A stretch of DNA of 64,000 nucleotides from Nymphaea colorata (GCF_008831285.2 NC_045142.1:11360716-11424715); one strand, 5' to 3'; positions 31,263-42,970 are shown, numbered from the stretch's first letter. Translations and numbers: made by a program. The notes: a model not told the origin generated them from the sequence alone.

Positions 31263-31974
31263 CCATCCTCCTTACCATACAGTTTTTCCTACACCACCGG
31301 TGGTAAGGGATGTGAAAATCGACAACGAGGAAGAACCCACCGACCACCTCCTTCTCCTGGTATGCTCTCATTGCCCTTTCCACTCTCTAAAATACTGCCC
31401 CTTGTTCTGCATTATCCAATTTTTCAAGTAAGAAGTAAACATTATCTTCTTTCGAAAAATGGAAACCTTCTTTATCATAACCCTATTGAATGAACTAACA
31501 AAACTTTTTTATTCCCTACAATGATAACAAAGAGGAAGTCAAAGCCCCTACTAAACTTTCACACGATGTAAACAAACTAATGAAGGTAGCATCAATACAC
31601 CCGTAAAATAACCTCCTAGTATTGTGTTCATTTTTTACAATATGAATTACTACTAGCAATCCACATGTACATTAACAATTATGGTGGCCAAAGGAGTTTG
31701 TCATTATGCATTCCTCAACAATTCAAGGCAAAATATGCATGAATAAAAGGAGAACCATAGATAAAATAGCTCACAAAAATGAGTCAATAGTTAATAATTT
31801 AAACCAACCAAATCTATGTCATTGGAAGAAAAGAGACGGGCTTTCTAATAAAACACAATCGCTATAGGCATGCCATTGGGGAGTGCTAGCTGGTATGCAT
31901 AAAAAATGACATGCTAAACTAATCGCTATCAGTTTCCATAGAAAAACTCAACAAAAATTGACAAGTTTATTCAA

Positions 31975-32135
31975 GTTCAGCATGCCATTTAGGAATGCTA
32001 GCTGTTATGCTGCCTAATTCCACTAAATCATGCATTATCGGGGATTCTCTATTGTTAAGAAAGTACAAAAGAATATAGAGATAGTTCAGAGCAAAAATAT
32101 GAACACAAACAACAGCCACAATCAGAGTCCTATCA
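31975..32135. repeat. 160-bp direct repeat, copy 1
   Basis: It shares 'ctgcctaattccactaaatc' and about 140 further aligned bases, including 'tctattgttaagaaag', with 33063-33222. A shorter related piece is at about 31868-31895. Confidence 0.75.
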
Positions 32136-33062
32136 ATGTTTTCTCCTTGAATATGGGTAATAGTGCATTTTCTAGATGCAATGCAAAGCTCTGAGATACA
32201 TGGCATTCAAATGCACCATTTTTCTTGTCATTGTCTTTTAGATGATCAACCAATGTACAACAATTGGACCTTATTGCTGAAGAGACAATAGTAGGATTAA
32301 TTTTCCCATGCTTAGACTAAGTGACATCTTACTACAGTGTTCTTTTCGTGCTTGGGCAGTCCTCTTGATGATCTACATTAGAAGGGATGCATGGGCCAAT
32401 TATTGATATTGAGGCACCTCTCATTGAAGAAATATTGATCCATATATTTTTCAAAAATTGAAGGTTTTAAGCACACTCTCCTAATGAGGGTTGCACAAAA
32501 ATTCTTGTGGAATAGAGACAATTCATTGCATGTATTTTTTTGAGAAAGATGACTATTTTTTCTCATTTTCCAATGACTTTCTATTGTGCATGCTTGGTCT
32601 GCCTCATGTTCAATTTGGGAGTAGAGGAGAGTTTATCAATTGAATCCATCTTTAATTTTGATCATTCAAGAACGTGCAGACTAGTACGTTCAGGAAAGTA
32701 CGAGCCATAAGGAGTTGAGGAGTATCTAAACCCAAAGCTTGGCCTGGTTATGGCCTGCCAAGTACTCGAAAACATGGCAAGTGGTTATGTGAAAGAACTG
32801 ACAAAGCAGCACGTGCTTCCTGGAAAAGGCTCCTGTTTGTATGACTTGATGAATTCCCAATAGTAAAGTGCATGGAATTTCATGCTCCATGAATGTGCTC
32901 CAGATATCTAAAAGTGTTGCACTAACTAGCTACTATGACAAATGCCAACAAAATTTGCACACAGACCATGGCAAATGTGTAAAAAAAAAAAGAACCATAA
33001 TTCATCACATTCTAGATGGGGAAACCTAATCAGCCACCAATGACATAATGTAGTAGTGCATT

Positions 33063-33222
33063 TGTTAAGCATGCCATTTGGAAGTGCTAGCTGGTATGCT
33101 GCCTAATTCCACTAAATCATGCACTATTGAGAACCCTCTATTGTTAAGAAAGAACAAAAGAATATATAGATAGTTCATAGCAAAAATATCAACAAGAACA
33201 ACAACCACAATGGCTACCTATC
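33063..33222. repeat. 160-bp direct repeat, copy 2
   Basis: Partner of 31975-32135, same orientation, 1.09 kb away. The 0.93-kb interval has no coding signal. Confidence 0.75.
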
Positions 33223-33410
33223 AAAAACTTGTCTTCCACGAAATGAAGGCTATGTCCAAAGTAAGGATGCATGCCAGACGAGCCTGGACAGCACAACATA
33301 TGAAGTAATCAGGTGTGCTGGCTGATCTTGAGTTCATTCGATAATGGGAAACCATAAACTCCAGAGAAGGAAGAAGAAGATAAAGAAGAAGAAAGGGGCT
33401 ATGGAGCCGA

Positions 33411-33570
33411 GCCCCTTGGCTGTTAAATATCTAAGAGAAGGGGGCTATTTATGATGCCCCTTCCTCTATTTGACACAAGGGGGCTGCAGTGTTGCAACCC
33501 CCTTGTGTCAAATAGAGGAAGGGGCATCATAAATAGCCCCCTTCTCTTAGATATTTAACAGCCAAGGGGC
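33411..33570. repeat. Perfect inverted repeat (73-bp arms, 14-nt centre)
   Basis: The left arm 33411-33483 and right arm 33498-33570 are exact reverse complements over all 73 positions. The centre 'ctgcagtgttgcaa' can add four more pairs after one mismatch, leaving a 4-nt loop. RNA from either strand would fold into an almost fully paired hairpin of about 77 bp. Neither arm encodes a protein. Such perfect pairing is unlike most plant microRNA precursors and more like a young inverted duplication that could feed siRNA production. A third, diverged and direct copy of part of the arm lies just downstream. Confidence 0.97.
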
Positions 33571-33587
33571 GATGGGGCTGTGGTGGA

Positions 33588-33634
33588 GCAACCCTTTTCT
33601 GTATTTCACACAAGGCGGCTATGGTGGAGCAGTC
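33588..33634 (+). repeat. Third, diverged partial copy of the hairpin arm
   Basis: 'cccttttctgtatttcacacaaggcggctatggtggagca' aligns with the end of the left arm plus loop ('ccttcctctatttgacacaagggggctgcagtgttgca'). It is in the same orientation as the left arm. Confidence 0.6.
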
Positions 33635-33659
33635 TCCTCAAACATCATAAGGAGCCAGA

Positions 33660-33661
<2 letters not shown>

Positions 33662-33698
<37 letters not shown>
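33662..33698. repeat. (GA)n microsatellite
   Basis: About 37 bp of alternating GA, 90 bp from the inverted repeat. Confidence 0.9.
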
Positions 33699-33701
<3 letters not shown>

Positions 33702-33824
33702 AGAGAGTGAGAAGGGACGAGCGAGCATACTAGGAGAAGAACCAGGTCGGTTGGCTCTTTCTCCTATCAATCTTCATGTCCCTCACCACTGGTGGTGCAG
33801 GAAAAGTTGTCTATGCGTGGAGGC

Positions 33825-34010
33825 TGGTCAATGACCAAAGGGATGGAGGCGGCTGTAGGAGAGAGAGTGCAGAGGGAGGAATGAGGGAACCCACCTACTC
33901 AACAACAATGAGTGGGTGTTTTTTTGAACTGAATTGTGGGCGTCCAACCTTTTTTAAATCGAACAATTCATGAAACAGTTGTGAGATGCGTCGGTCTCCA
34001 TGTCTATGGA
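33825..34010 (-). repeat. Dispersed element, copy B (inverted relative to 31077)
   Basis: Its reverse complement shares 'ggtctccat...atggag', 'gcccacaattcag', 'ggttccctcattcct' and 'ctccatccctttggt' with copy A. The GGTCTCCAT word occurs again just outside (about 34018), giving nested palindromes. Confidence 0.5.
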
Positions 34011-34333
34011 GACTGATGGTCTCCATTTCTCACCACGTCTCTAGAATGTGCTTTTAGAACTAAGAAATGTATATTTATAGTGGTTCTATTATCAATGATT
34101 CTCTGTGTTAGCGATATGCTTCACTGGTTACATGCTTTATTCTACATCAAGAAAAAATCTTGTTCAAGTAGGGTCAAATTTAAAACTTTTACAACCAAAT
34201 TATCTAGGTAGATTGTCACATATTGGGAACATTTAACTGTTGTTGCACCCAATAGAAAGGCCATGGTAGTAATGAACTACATGTAGGTGAAGAATTTATT
34301 CCAACATGTTCATAATTCATGCAATCCAAAAAG

Positions 34334-34698
34334 TTTGCTGGTTTACTTTATTGCCAAACACCGCATTGGTCTAAACAATTTTAACTAGTTAGTTAAAACC
34401 CAAGATTTAATAGACAAATTGTTAAGTTATAGTTATATAATCCCCCTTTCTTGTTATTTTTCTCTCCTTGGCTGGTTCAGATCATTGGACTAACCTTCTT
34501 TTGCTCGAGGCTTCCTTACTTTTGCTGGTTTACATAATTGCCAAACACCCCATTGATTTTAACTAATTAATTAAAACCCAATGCTTATTAGTCAAACTGT
34601 TAACTTGTTTTTATATAATCTCTCTTTCATGTTATTTACCTCTCCTTTGGCCAGTCCAAGGATCATGGAGCTAGCCCTCTTCTGCTGCAAACTTCCTA

Positions 34699-34700
<2 letters not shown>
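34334..34700. repeat. Tandem duplication, two units of about 185 bp
   Basis: Units 34334-34520 and 34521-34700 share 'tttgctggttta', 'attgccaaacacc', 'gttaaaaccca' and 'tatataat' in order, with substitutions. Non-coding. Confidence 0.75.

Positions 34701-34734
<34 letters not shown>
34701..34734. repeat. (CT)n microsatellite
   Basis: About 34 bp of alternating CT right after the tandem duplication. Confidence 0.9.
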
Positions 34735-34736
<2 letters not shown>

Positions 34737-37160
34737 CCCTTCTTGCTATAAATCTACACAATGGCAACAAAGTTGATTCAAACACAACTTTTTGTGGGAA
34801 AAATTTAAGGTCAATGATGTTTATATATGGGAAAATTTTGTGATCAGTTTTTCTAGAACAGGTTCAATGATAAAAAACTTGAGTTAAAAACAACTTTTCT
34901 AAGGGAAAATTATAATGCTGGTGATGCCTATTCATTGCATAAAACCCAGTGCCTTTGGTGCAAGTAGCAAGTTCTGACAGCCATAGCTTACTATGGTACC
35001 ATTTCTTCTTCACCATTAAAGATTTTCCAAAATATATGTTGTCAACTGTGACAAAAATAAGGTCTTCACTAGCACATTACCCACATAAAACAAAAACCAT
35101 TTTTGTTTTTTGTTTGGAACACAAAACAATCATGACAAATAATGTGGAGAATCATCTTTCTATTGATAGGATGCGTGTTGAATTGAGTGTTGCTTCTGTT
35201 TGTATGTGGAGTTGTTGTTGGTATTTGGTATAATGAAATTTATTTTTGAACTAAAATGAATCTAGTGAAGTTTTCATATTCATGGAAATATGAGTGTGCA
35301 TTGTTTATTTAGCACATCTTACAATTTTTCATCTCATGTTGCATTTGTTTTTTAATTTGTTCAGCTCACATTGATTTACAAGAATTTGCTCAAAATGATA
35401 TTTCTACACAATTGGGTTAGTAAAAACCCATACATCCATACTCCAAATGTAGAGACCACAGACAATTGGGTTAAATACGAGCACTCTGCTTTTGCATCAA
35501 ATAAAAAAACCTAACTCTTGCAGCTAAGTATTCTAACTTTACCAATATATTGGTTGTGGTCAACAAGATCATATTCAACCTTGTTTTCTAATCTATATTT
35601 GACTGAAATTTATGCCTTTACATGTTATGAGCTGTTACTAAATTTTTTATTATCATTCTTCTCTCTTTCTCTCAGCTATTTAGACAATTTATGCATATTT
35701 TTTTCGTTTAAAAAGATCTTCCAACAATGCAACCCTACTTATCAGCAAAAAGTATGATATTATGTTGTTTCCATGAATAACAAGACAAAATCATATATTC
35801 AAGTCAAACAAAACATTTTATAAGATCCAACCAACTTAAAGAATTCTATCTCATTTTAGGTGCGTATGGCAGACTCATCTCGACACCCTAGAAGATTAGT
35901 TCCACTAGAAACTTTGCCCAATCTATAATCACAATATCAGATGTAATATTCTTATGGTGAAATCTTCCTCTTTCTCAATACTAATATGATGCATTATCCT
36001 TTTTGTAAAACTTCAAAATTACTCACCTTCCACAATTTTTTGACTACTAAGTGTAGTGTTGGAGAAGATGGCTATTTGCAAGTGTCGTTATTAGCTCCAA
36101 GCATGAGTTAATATATTAGTAATGATGTCTTCTCAATGTGGATGAGACCAATTCCTCTTATGACAGTCCATATGAAAACAAGTTCAAAAGTAGAGAATGA
36201 ACATTCTCAAAATAAATTTTATTGAACTCATTGAAGTTATGTATGCCAGTGTTCGCATCCCCAAAAATCGTTTGGTCTTTGGAATGCAATAGAAAAATGA
36301 GGTTTTTGTTTTGAAAATGAGAGAGAAAGGGACTCGCCCGTCGGGACGAGGATCCACCATTTTCGGTGTCTTTACCGAGAGTAATCAATCAAAGAGCTAT
36401 GCTTATTCTGGATGCATTTAGTTTTGGCTCAAACATCTCTTTTATTCTAAATTGCGGTGTTGTGTTTGAGAAAATGTTGAAGACTTAATGTTTCAAACTT
36501 TTGAAAAAGTTTTTGAAGAATCATTTGAGAGTATAAAACATTTTTATTTGAGAAAATCTTGAATTGAGATATCTTTACAAATACCATTTGAAAAGCTTCG
36601 GAAATCATTTTTGAAATGGATTTAATGTTCTCTTAATACATTAAGTAGGTTTGAGGTTTTGCTCTAATTCGGTTACTACCTAGTTAGAACTCTATCTCAT
36701 CTTGCTTAAGTTTTTTTGGAGAGGTGCTTGTGATCATAAGTGATATTAAATGAGTGTGAATGCATTGATCATATATGATTAGAAGAGAATAATTTATCTC
36801 TATCATAACATACATATAATATTTTTGTTTTTATAATTATCATAAATATTTTTATAAAGAAAGAAAAGTTTTTGAAAATGGAGTGGGGTTGTAGACCATC
36901 ATGCATGAGTCCAATATTGGGTCATTACTTGAATTTTGGTCATGATGAAGTTGGCAAATAAAATGTTATTGAGAGAAAAGTGTCCAAAAGAATGGAAAAG
37001 ACGAAATACTCTCAAAGAAAAAAAGAAAAAGAAAAAGAGATAGAAAAAGATGAACATATACGAGTACATACCATCAAATATATACATATATGAAAGTTGT
37101 AAAAAAAAATGATATTGATTTGAATAGAAAGAGAGATTTTAGAGAAAAAGAAATAAGGAA

Positions 37161-37166
<6 letters not shown>
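34735..37166. other. Intergenic, no gene seen
   Basis: AT-rich DNA. The longest open frames (about 95 aa) have no recognisable motif and no codon-like composition. Confidence 0.4.

Positions 37167-37167
<1 letters not shown>

Positions 37168-37229
<62 letters not shown>
37168..37229. repeat. Long (AT)n microsatellite
   Basis: About 62 bp of alternating AT; the longest in the window. Confidence 0.95.
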
Positions 37230-37233
<4 letters not shown>

Positions 37234-37569
37234 AAATAAAATATAGAAACATAGAGAGAGAAAGATGAAGGAAATCATCATGTGCATGTATATGTATATA
37301 ACATATGTATACATACACGTCTTCACGAGATTTAAAAATCAAGAAATAACCTAAACATCCGACTTCAAGTTTTGTATAGGCTGGAGAGGAGCATGGGCTC
37401 ATGCAAGAGCCTAAGCTAAATCTCCGAAGCTGCATTAAAGAAGGTTCTTGCTTTCGAAAATCTTTTGAAAAGCATGATTTCAAATATTTTATATATTAAC
37501 ATAAAATATTATTATTTTGTTTGTCACAAGGAAATATATTAACATAAATTTCTTGTTCATTCTTGTTCA

Positions 37570-38056
37570 TATCCCTTTTTATAATGTGTTCTTGGAAACT
37601 CTAATGTAGTCATTCATATTCATGGATTTGTTCTTGTGTGTTTGTTGCTTTCGCAGCAGGCAGAATTCATGTTCCTAGGAATCCAACTCATATGCTTCCT
37701 TCAGTGTCTTCCAAACTTGTTTGGTGGTATCAGGACTCACGTCCAGCCCCGAAACCTCTTTCGATAGGGTTCTTGTAATCCATTGCTACAGGAGTCTATC
37801 AAATTATCTCCATTGCTGGTATTCGGGATTGGTTTCATGCTTATTTCCAACCATGAACATTGGTCTAGAATAGGGGTTTGACCATTGACAAACCCTTCCA
37901 GACCTTGACTTTCGATTAGCCCCAGCAGCTGCATTTTCCATGGCAGGAAGTTTGTTTGTATGAGTTTGAGTTTGATTGAAAACAAAGTTTGATAGGTTGG
38001 CAGTTGAAGGGTAAAGGAATTTTTGGCTAGTCGCTGAAAACCCAGACGCTAAGGAT
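37570..38056 (-). pseudogene. Ty1/copia gag fragment
   Basis: Reading down the minus strand with frameshifts: MASLASGFSATSQ at the start, then LKLIQTNFLPWKMQLLGLIE followed by SQGLEGFVNGQTP, NPEYQQWR, TKQVWKTLKEAYELD and MNDYI. These match the conserved core of copia gag (UBN2-type): the 'NFLxWK' and 'GLxGFxxGxxP' blocks and 'xxxWxxLxxxY'. The frame is broken at least twice. The start codon lies about 27 nt downstream of a primer-binding site. No protease, integrase or RT follows. Confidence 0.75.
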
Positions 38057-38078
38057 GCCATCGATTTTCCTCCTTCGT

Positions 38079-38090
38079 GCTCTAATACCA
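38079..38090 (-). promoter_or_regulatory. Copia primer-binding site
   Basis: The minus strand reads TGGTATTAGAGC, one mismatch from the tRNA-iMet complement TGGTATCAGAGC, directly upstream of gag. Confidence 0.65.
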
Positions 38091-38260
38091 TATATAAACT
38101 TTTCACACAAGAAAAGTGTTTATGTGTTTCTTCAGCTGCATACATATTACACTGTTTCCTCTTTTACGGAATCTTCTCCAACTTTATTACAAAAGAATCA
38201 AGAATCAGACCAAATACAGAATATCGGGTCACAATACCAAGATAGAATATTTGTTGTTAA
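38091..38260 (-). mobile_element. Probable 5' LTR remnant of the copia element
   Basis: The DNA just upstream of the primer site on the minus strand contains an AATAAA and would be the 3' part of the left LTR. It may begin at 'tggttaacaacaaatatt' near 38260. No second LTR was found, so the boundary is a guess. Confidence 0.4.
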
Positions 38261-38397
38261 CCATTTAGGTCATTAGATGAAGCACGTGGTGCTAGTGGAG
38301 ATCTAGACCCGTGGCACAAAGAAAGGAAAGGGGTCTCAACTCTCAGCAAGGTCATAACATAACCCTCTGATTCACCAGGAATGAGCTATCACACAGG

Positions 38398-38575
38398 CGT
38401 GGAGCCTGGGGGGGCAACAGGGGCCTTGGCCCCGATTCAAAAATTTATACGTAAATTTCAAAAATTTTAGTTTAACATACACAAAAAGATTTTAAAAATT
38501 CTATTTTGGCCCCTGTTAAAGTTTTAAAACTATAATACGGCTCCTGCAACCAAAAATTTCTAGCTCCACCTCTCT
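38398..38575. repeat. Dispersed GGAGCC...TTGGCCCC element
   Basis: It begins 'gtggagcctgggggggcaac', contains 'ccttggccccgattcaaaaa' and 'attttggcccctgttaaag', and ends 'tctagctccacctc', so the ends are inverted (GGAGC/GCTCC). Relatives are at about 3430-3570, 49790-49960 and 61690-61860. Confidence 0.55.
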
Positions 38576-38739
38576 AATATCACATGAAGAGACTGTGTCA
38601 TTTCATGTCTTCTGGGGTGCAGGATCTTATATTTTGCATGTGCCTTGCAGATAATTTCTTACCTCTTCCATTTTGTCAACTTCTTACAATTTATTTTTGT
38701 ATATTACAGCTTCTAGTTCCCTCTCCTACGGTGGAACCA

Positions 38740-39290
38740 CTGCACCTTTTTAGATTGAATCTGACCCAAACTCTGCTCGAAGCTGGCTGGCACGTTGGGT
38801 AGCTTTCCAATTCACTCTTCCAGATGTCCAATCAAAGAAGAAAGGTGTCCCAAAGCTTCACAAGCACCCCATATCAATACTGCAGAGAATGAGGCAAACA
38901 GGATGGAACGTAATACCCGAATAAGTTCCATTGCATACGGCGAGTCTATTGTGATAAGTACCACTCATGAATCTGAAAGATCAAAGGGAAATCTGAAGAA
39001 AAATACTTGCACAACCTGTTGATTCATCTCAATAGCCTCGGAGTGAGCTTGAAAAGTTTGAAGGAAACTTGCATGCTACCACTGCCATTGCTTCAGATCA
39101 TGAAGAGATGGAAACTGAAAGGTGAAACGCAACATGAATCTGAGGAAGACCAACCAAACTTCATGATAATGGTGAAGCAGATTTTGTAGTTAAAAGCAGC
39201 AAAGAATCATTGATTACTTATGCAGACCAACCTCAGCCAAAGGTGGTTTCTGAACCAATAGTAGCAAATAGTCGGGCAGTTTGCAGTGGC
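38740..39290 (+). pseudogene. Possible decayed coding fragment, unrecognised
   Basis: Successive frames on the plus strand give protein-like stretches: TQTLLEAGWHVG, then AENEANRMERNTRISSIAYG, SELEKFEGNLHATTAIASDH, GETQHESEEDQPNF and VVKSSKESLITYADQPQPKV. They have an ordinary amino-acid mix unlike the surrounding AT-rich frames, and they switch frame several times with short gaps. This looks like an old pseudogene of an acidic protein. I do not recognise the family. Confidence 0.35.
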
Positions 39291-39689
39291 GGAGCACATG
39301 TAGTCTGGTTTTTTATCAGAGCAAGTAATTCCATAGAAAACTGTATCGTACAATTGTTTTACGGCACAAATAGCATCTGTTTTTTATATTTATGTTACTT
39401 TTTTTTTGTTGATTTTATGTATTTAATTAATTAAAAATATATAACTATCATTGTACTGCCGTATCAAGATTGGTGAAAACGTTGCACTCATACCGCGTTT
39501 TCATACTCGTACAGACTCACAGAAATGAATGTGTCCATAGCCTTAAAATTTTGAGAGTGAGTTGTGGGTGGTGCACACACCATAAATGCATAGGAAAAAA
39601 AAGTTGGGGATGTTGGAGTATTTTGAGATTTTTTTTCAAAAGCAATGGACTTTTAACTTTTCATTATATTTGTTTGTTGGACTTAGGCT

Positions 39690-39955
39690 TCGCCCGGCAA
39701 TTTAAACCCGAGCTCGAGCCCGACCTGATTAAATTTTAAAAATATTTTTTTAATATCAAATAATATAAAATATAATTAATCATAATAAAATATGATATAT
39801 ATATATATATATAAATTAATAAAATATATATATATATAAAATTATCAAGCCCACCCGGGCTTACCTGGCCGATCCTATAAAGAATCGGTGCAGTACCCCT
39901 TTTTTTGGGGCCAAACCCAAGCCCAACCGGTGCCGAGTACCCGCCGGCCGGCGGC
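39690..39955 (+). repeat. Dispersed GGGCTCGGG/AT-core element, copy A
   Basis: GC-rich ends ('aacccgagctcgagcccgacc' and 'ggtgccgagtacccgccgg') flank an AT-rich core with (AT)n runs. An inverted, diverged copy is at 43640-43870. Confidence 0.6.
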
Positions 39956-40499
39956 ATACGCACTGAATATTCTTTCAAGTAGTTTTTTATAGATCACGAA
40001 CTGAATAATTTGACTTAAAGCAAAATTATAAACTATTGAAGCAGAGACATTGAACTTAGAGTCATTGACTTTTCCACGGAAAATGCCAGTCATATGACAC
40101 AGTCAATAAGGTCTAATGCTTATTCATTAATAGCGCATTTGTTCTGTCACATCAATCATTTAATCAGTGATCAGATGTGTAGGTGCATATGGATTGAATA
40201 TACCAGAAACTACATTAATAAAGGATATCATGCATGAATATTTTGTCCTATTCGAAAAGCAAAGCTAATTTTATCTCGTTTGGTCGTGCGCACGGTAAAA
40301 CTTGAAGTCCAGTTAAGTCAATGATAATAAATATAAAGAATTAAAGCAGAGACATGCATTGACACGAAATACACATGTACGTACACAACAAGAGTAAAGC
40401 TCACCAGCCATAGTATTCAGAAGCATGGCTACATTAAGAGCAGTGAAGAGCCAGAAATTCTGGTGTGAGAGGCACTAATTCGAACAATTTTAAATTCTT

Positions 40500-41900
40500 A
40501 GAGGCACTGATGCATAGAAAAGTGTAAATGTCAAAAGCAGGAATTCTGAATTTGATCACCTGTTCAAAGGTGCCTTCATCAGTCTGAATCTTATGAATCG
40601 CTCGTCCAGCCTTTGGCCATTTCATGAAAAAAATCTAGAATTTGCATCCTCCTCTCTTAGTCATCCAACCCTCCCTTTTTGCTTCCATAGAAGTTATTCC
40701 TCATCAAGAGTCTTCAATAAATCCATCCTCACCTGCCCAACTTTGTCTCACCTGATTTCATCTTTTCCATGTGAATCAACAAGCTCTTTTTGAAGTCTGA
40801 TCACTATACAATCACTTGTTTTAATTGATTATTCCACCTGCTCAGTCATTGTCTTACTGTGATTAATTTTTTGCAAAGTTCGGCCCTACCCAAGCCTGAG
40901 TTATCAGCTGCTTTCAATGCTGATTCATCTTCCAATGCTTGAACTATCTAAAGATCCCTCTTCCTGCCCTTTCCCTTCTGGTAACGATAACAAAAAATTA
41001 AAGCATCATGATAGACAAGGACATTGACCAAATCTGTAATTTACTGCTTTCCACCATCAACTCCTGCCATCTCCTATTGATGCAACATCGATCGATCCTG
41101 CTACATAATAAATGAGGAGTCCTACGCCTATTAGACCAGGTAAAAGAGATCTCCTCATCCGATAGCAACATAATCCTGCAAAACCAATAAAGGTATTGAA
41201 AAGCAAGCAGGCATGCACAGCAGGTGGCCTACCCCATTTATCAGATGCATTTCTTGCAGAATTAAAATCTCCAACAACAATGGTGGGAAGCTGCTTATTA
41301 GCCAACATTGCACCTAGAATCACAAATTGTTCGCCTCTCATCTGAACGTCAGTGCTAGCAAACACTCACTACTTCTATTTTCAACCTTGAACTTTCAATA
41401 ACAAAACTGCAATCGAACCAACATAGATTGAATAGGCAATCTATCAACTCCAAATCATACTTACTCCAACCAAATACCATTCGGGCCTAGTTTCCATCAG
41501 CTTCTAAATTCGAATGAACTATGAACTCAGGGAATCTGAGAGAGAACCTCTCCAGTCTTTCGTTCATCAGAATATAATCTAATATGAAGAAAACGTTATG
41601 ATTATAGCTCCATACCAGACGGAACCATTCCTGCTTGGATGCTTGCCCTACGAGCCCCTTAGCATACCAGCTGACTACCCTCATTGTTAGGAGGATCGCT
41701 CTGTACTTCAGGCGACGCTTCCTGCTTCCAGAAGCCTTAGTCTCAACTTTCTCCTAGCTCTCGCTGTCGCAAGATTGATCAAGCCCTGGACCTCTAGATC
41801 CTTATCATTGCAATCAAATCCTGGGGCAGCACCAAATCGCTGATCATGAGGTCAGCCATTTCCATAACTCCCTCAGTGCCATGCCTTCGCAGATCGATCT
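40500..41900 (-). pseudogene. LINE retrotransposon fragment (ORF1 tail, endonuclease, start of RT region)
   Basis: On the minus strand an ORF1-like tail (about 41900-41700) is followed by an apurinic endonuclease domain beginning MRVVSWYAKGLVG (41684). MRGEQFVILGAMLANKQLP and VVGDFNSARNASDKWG come later (41365-41057), the last holding the catalytic GDFN. Further down, DEExLLWKQKGRVG and LREEDANSRFFF match the conserved linker before LINE RT ('W.QKSR..WL..GD.NT.FFH'). Several stops and frameshifts interrupt it, and the RT itself is absent. It belongs to the plant L1-like group by these motifs. Confidence 0.75.
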
Positions 41901-42950
41901 GCAAATGAAACCGTGTGTTATATGATATCGGCAATCTTTCTCATCTTTTAGAATAGATTCATGAAACGATATGTTATTATCTCCAAACAAAACACAAAAC
42001 TTCAAAACTTTAGATCACCGATAGGACTTGGAGAACCCCAAGACAAGTCCGGCCAGCAGCGCAGAAACAAACTTAAACTAAAAAGCAATAAATATGAGGT
42101 AAAATGAGCATGAAATAATTGCCAACAAAATGACTGGCAACATAATGGGTTAAAATACATGTTGTGCGACAACAAACATTTTTTTTTACACCATATGATA
42201 AGATGTTTTAAAAAATTGGTATATTCGTCTGAAACATCGACGAATTTAGCTGAGTCGGTGTTCTACCGGAGACTCAAAAGGTTGATTGTTATATATATAT
42301 ACACTCTCTCTTGTGATTCCTGACCTTCTCCTGCACTAAAACTCTTCATATGGTGGCGGCCTACTTTTTTTTAAAAAAAAAAAAAGAAAGAAAGAAAATG
42401 GAAGGAGGCGGAGCCTAGTCTTTGATTTCTCAATCATATCTCTAGGAAGCTCTTTTTGGGAATGTTGGACACATTATTTTGGCTTTGACCTTGAAGATGT
42501 CAGTAGATTGTTAGGCCGAAGGAAATTTGAATTTGGAATACACTTTGAGAGAGATAAATAGAGAAAGATGCCTAAAAGAGCAGGATTTTAAGAGTGAGAA
42601 ATTGAGGAGATAGGCTAACGAAAAAGAGAAAAAATATCAACAAAAGAGAGAGAAAGAGAGATTTTAACTTTTTAAGGGAGAAATAGAACAAAGAGAGAGA
42701 AAGAGTAATTATTAAGAGAGAGAGAGAAAGAGAAAGAAAAAGAAAGATTTCAAGAGAGATCAAAATAGCAATTCTAAATAAAAGAGATTTGCTTTAGTAA
42801 CATCATATCTTAATTTTTGGTAAAAATTAAGATTCAAGAGACAGTTTAAGATATTTTCTGCACATTGGAGAGCCTAGCCTAGGCTAAATTTTTAAAGCCT
42901 TTTTAAGGGCTTATTTTGAAATACTTTTAAAATCAGCAAAAAAATGAGAA
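41901..42950. other. Intergenic; GA-rich strand at 42560-42770
   Basis: No gene. The 42560-42770 segment is strongly purine-biased ('gagagaaagaga' words), so the minus strand reads as a Ser/Leu-rich artefact. Confidence 0.5.
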
Positions 42951-42970
42951 TATATATATATATATATATA
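42951..42970. repeat. (AT)n microsatellite
   Basis: A short TA run; a similar imperfect one lies at 43279-43302. Confidence 0.8.

Noticed and set aside
33411-33570. Calling the hairpin a microRNA precursor
   Set aside because: Plant precursors normally have mismatches and bulges around a defined 21-nt duplex. A perfect 73-bp stem without expression data supports only an inverted repeat that might yield siRNAs.
31031-33973. Two short frames (31237-31031 minus, 33776-33973 plus) sharing a GMREP...FF pattern
   Set aside because: They lie in inverted copies of a dispersed repeat with GGTCTCCAT ends; the shared residues follow from DNA similarity and no further gene signal exists.
37012-37483. 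Minus-strand frames with long Ile-Tyr repeats
   Set aside because: Translations of the (AT)n microsatellite at 37168-37229; the same holds for frames at 4292, 20222, 22215 and 52042-52453.
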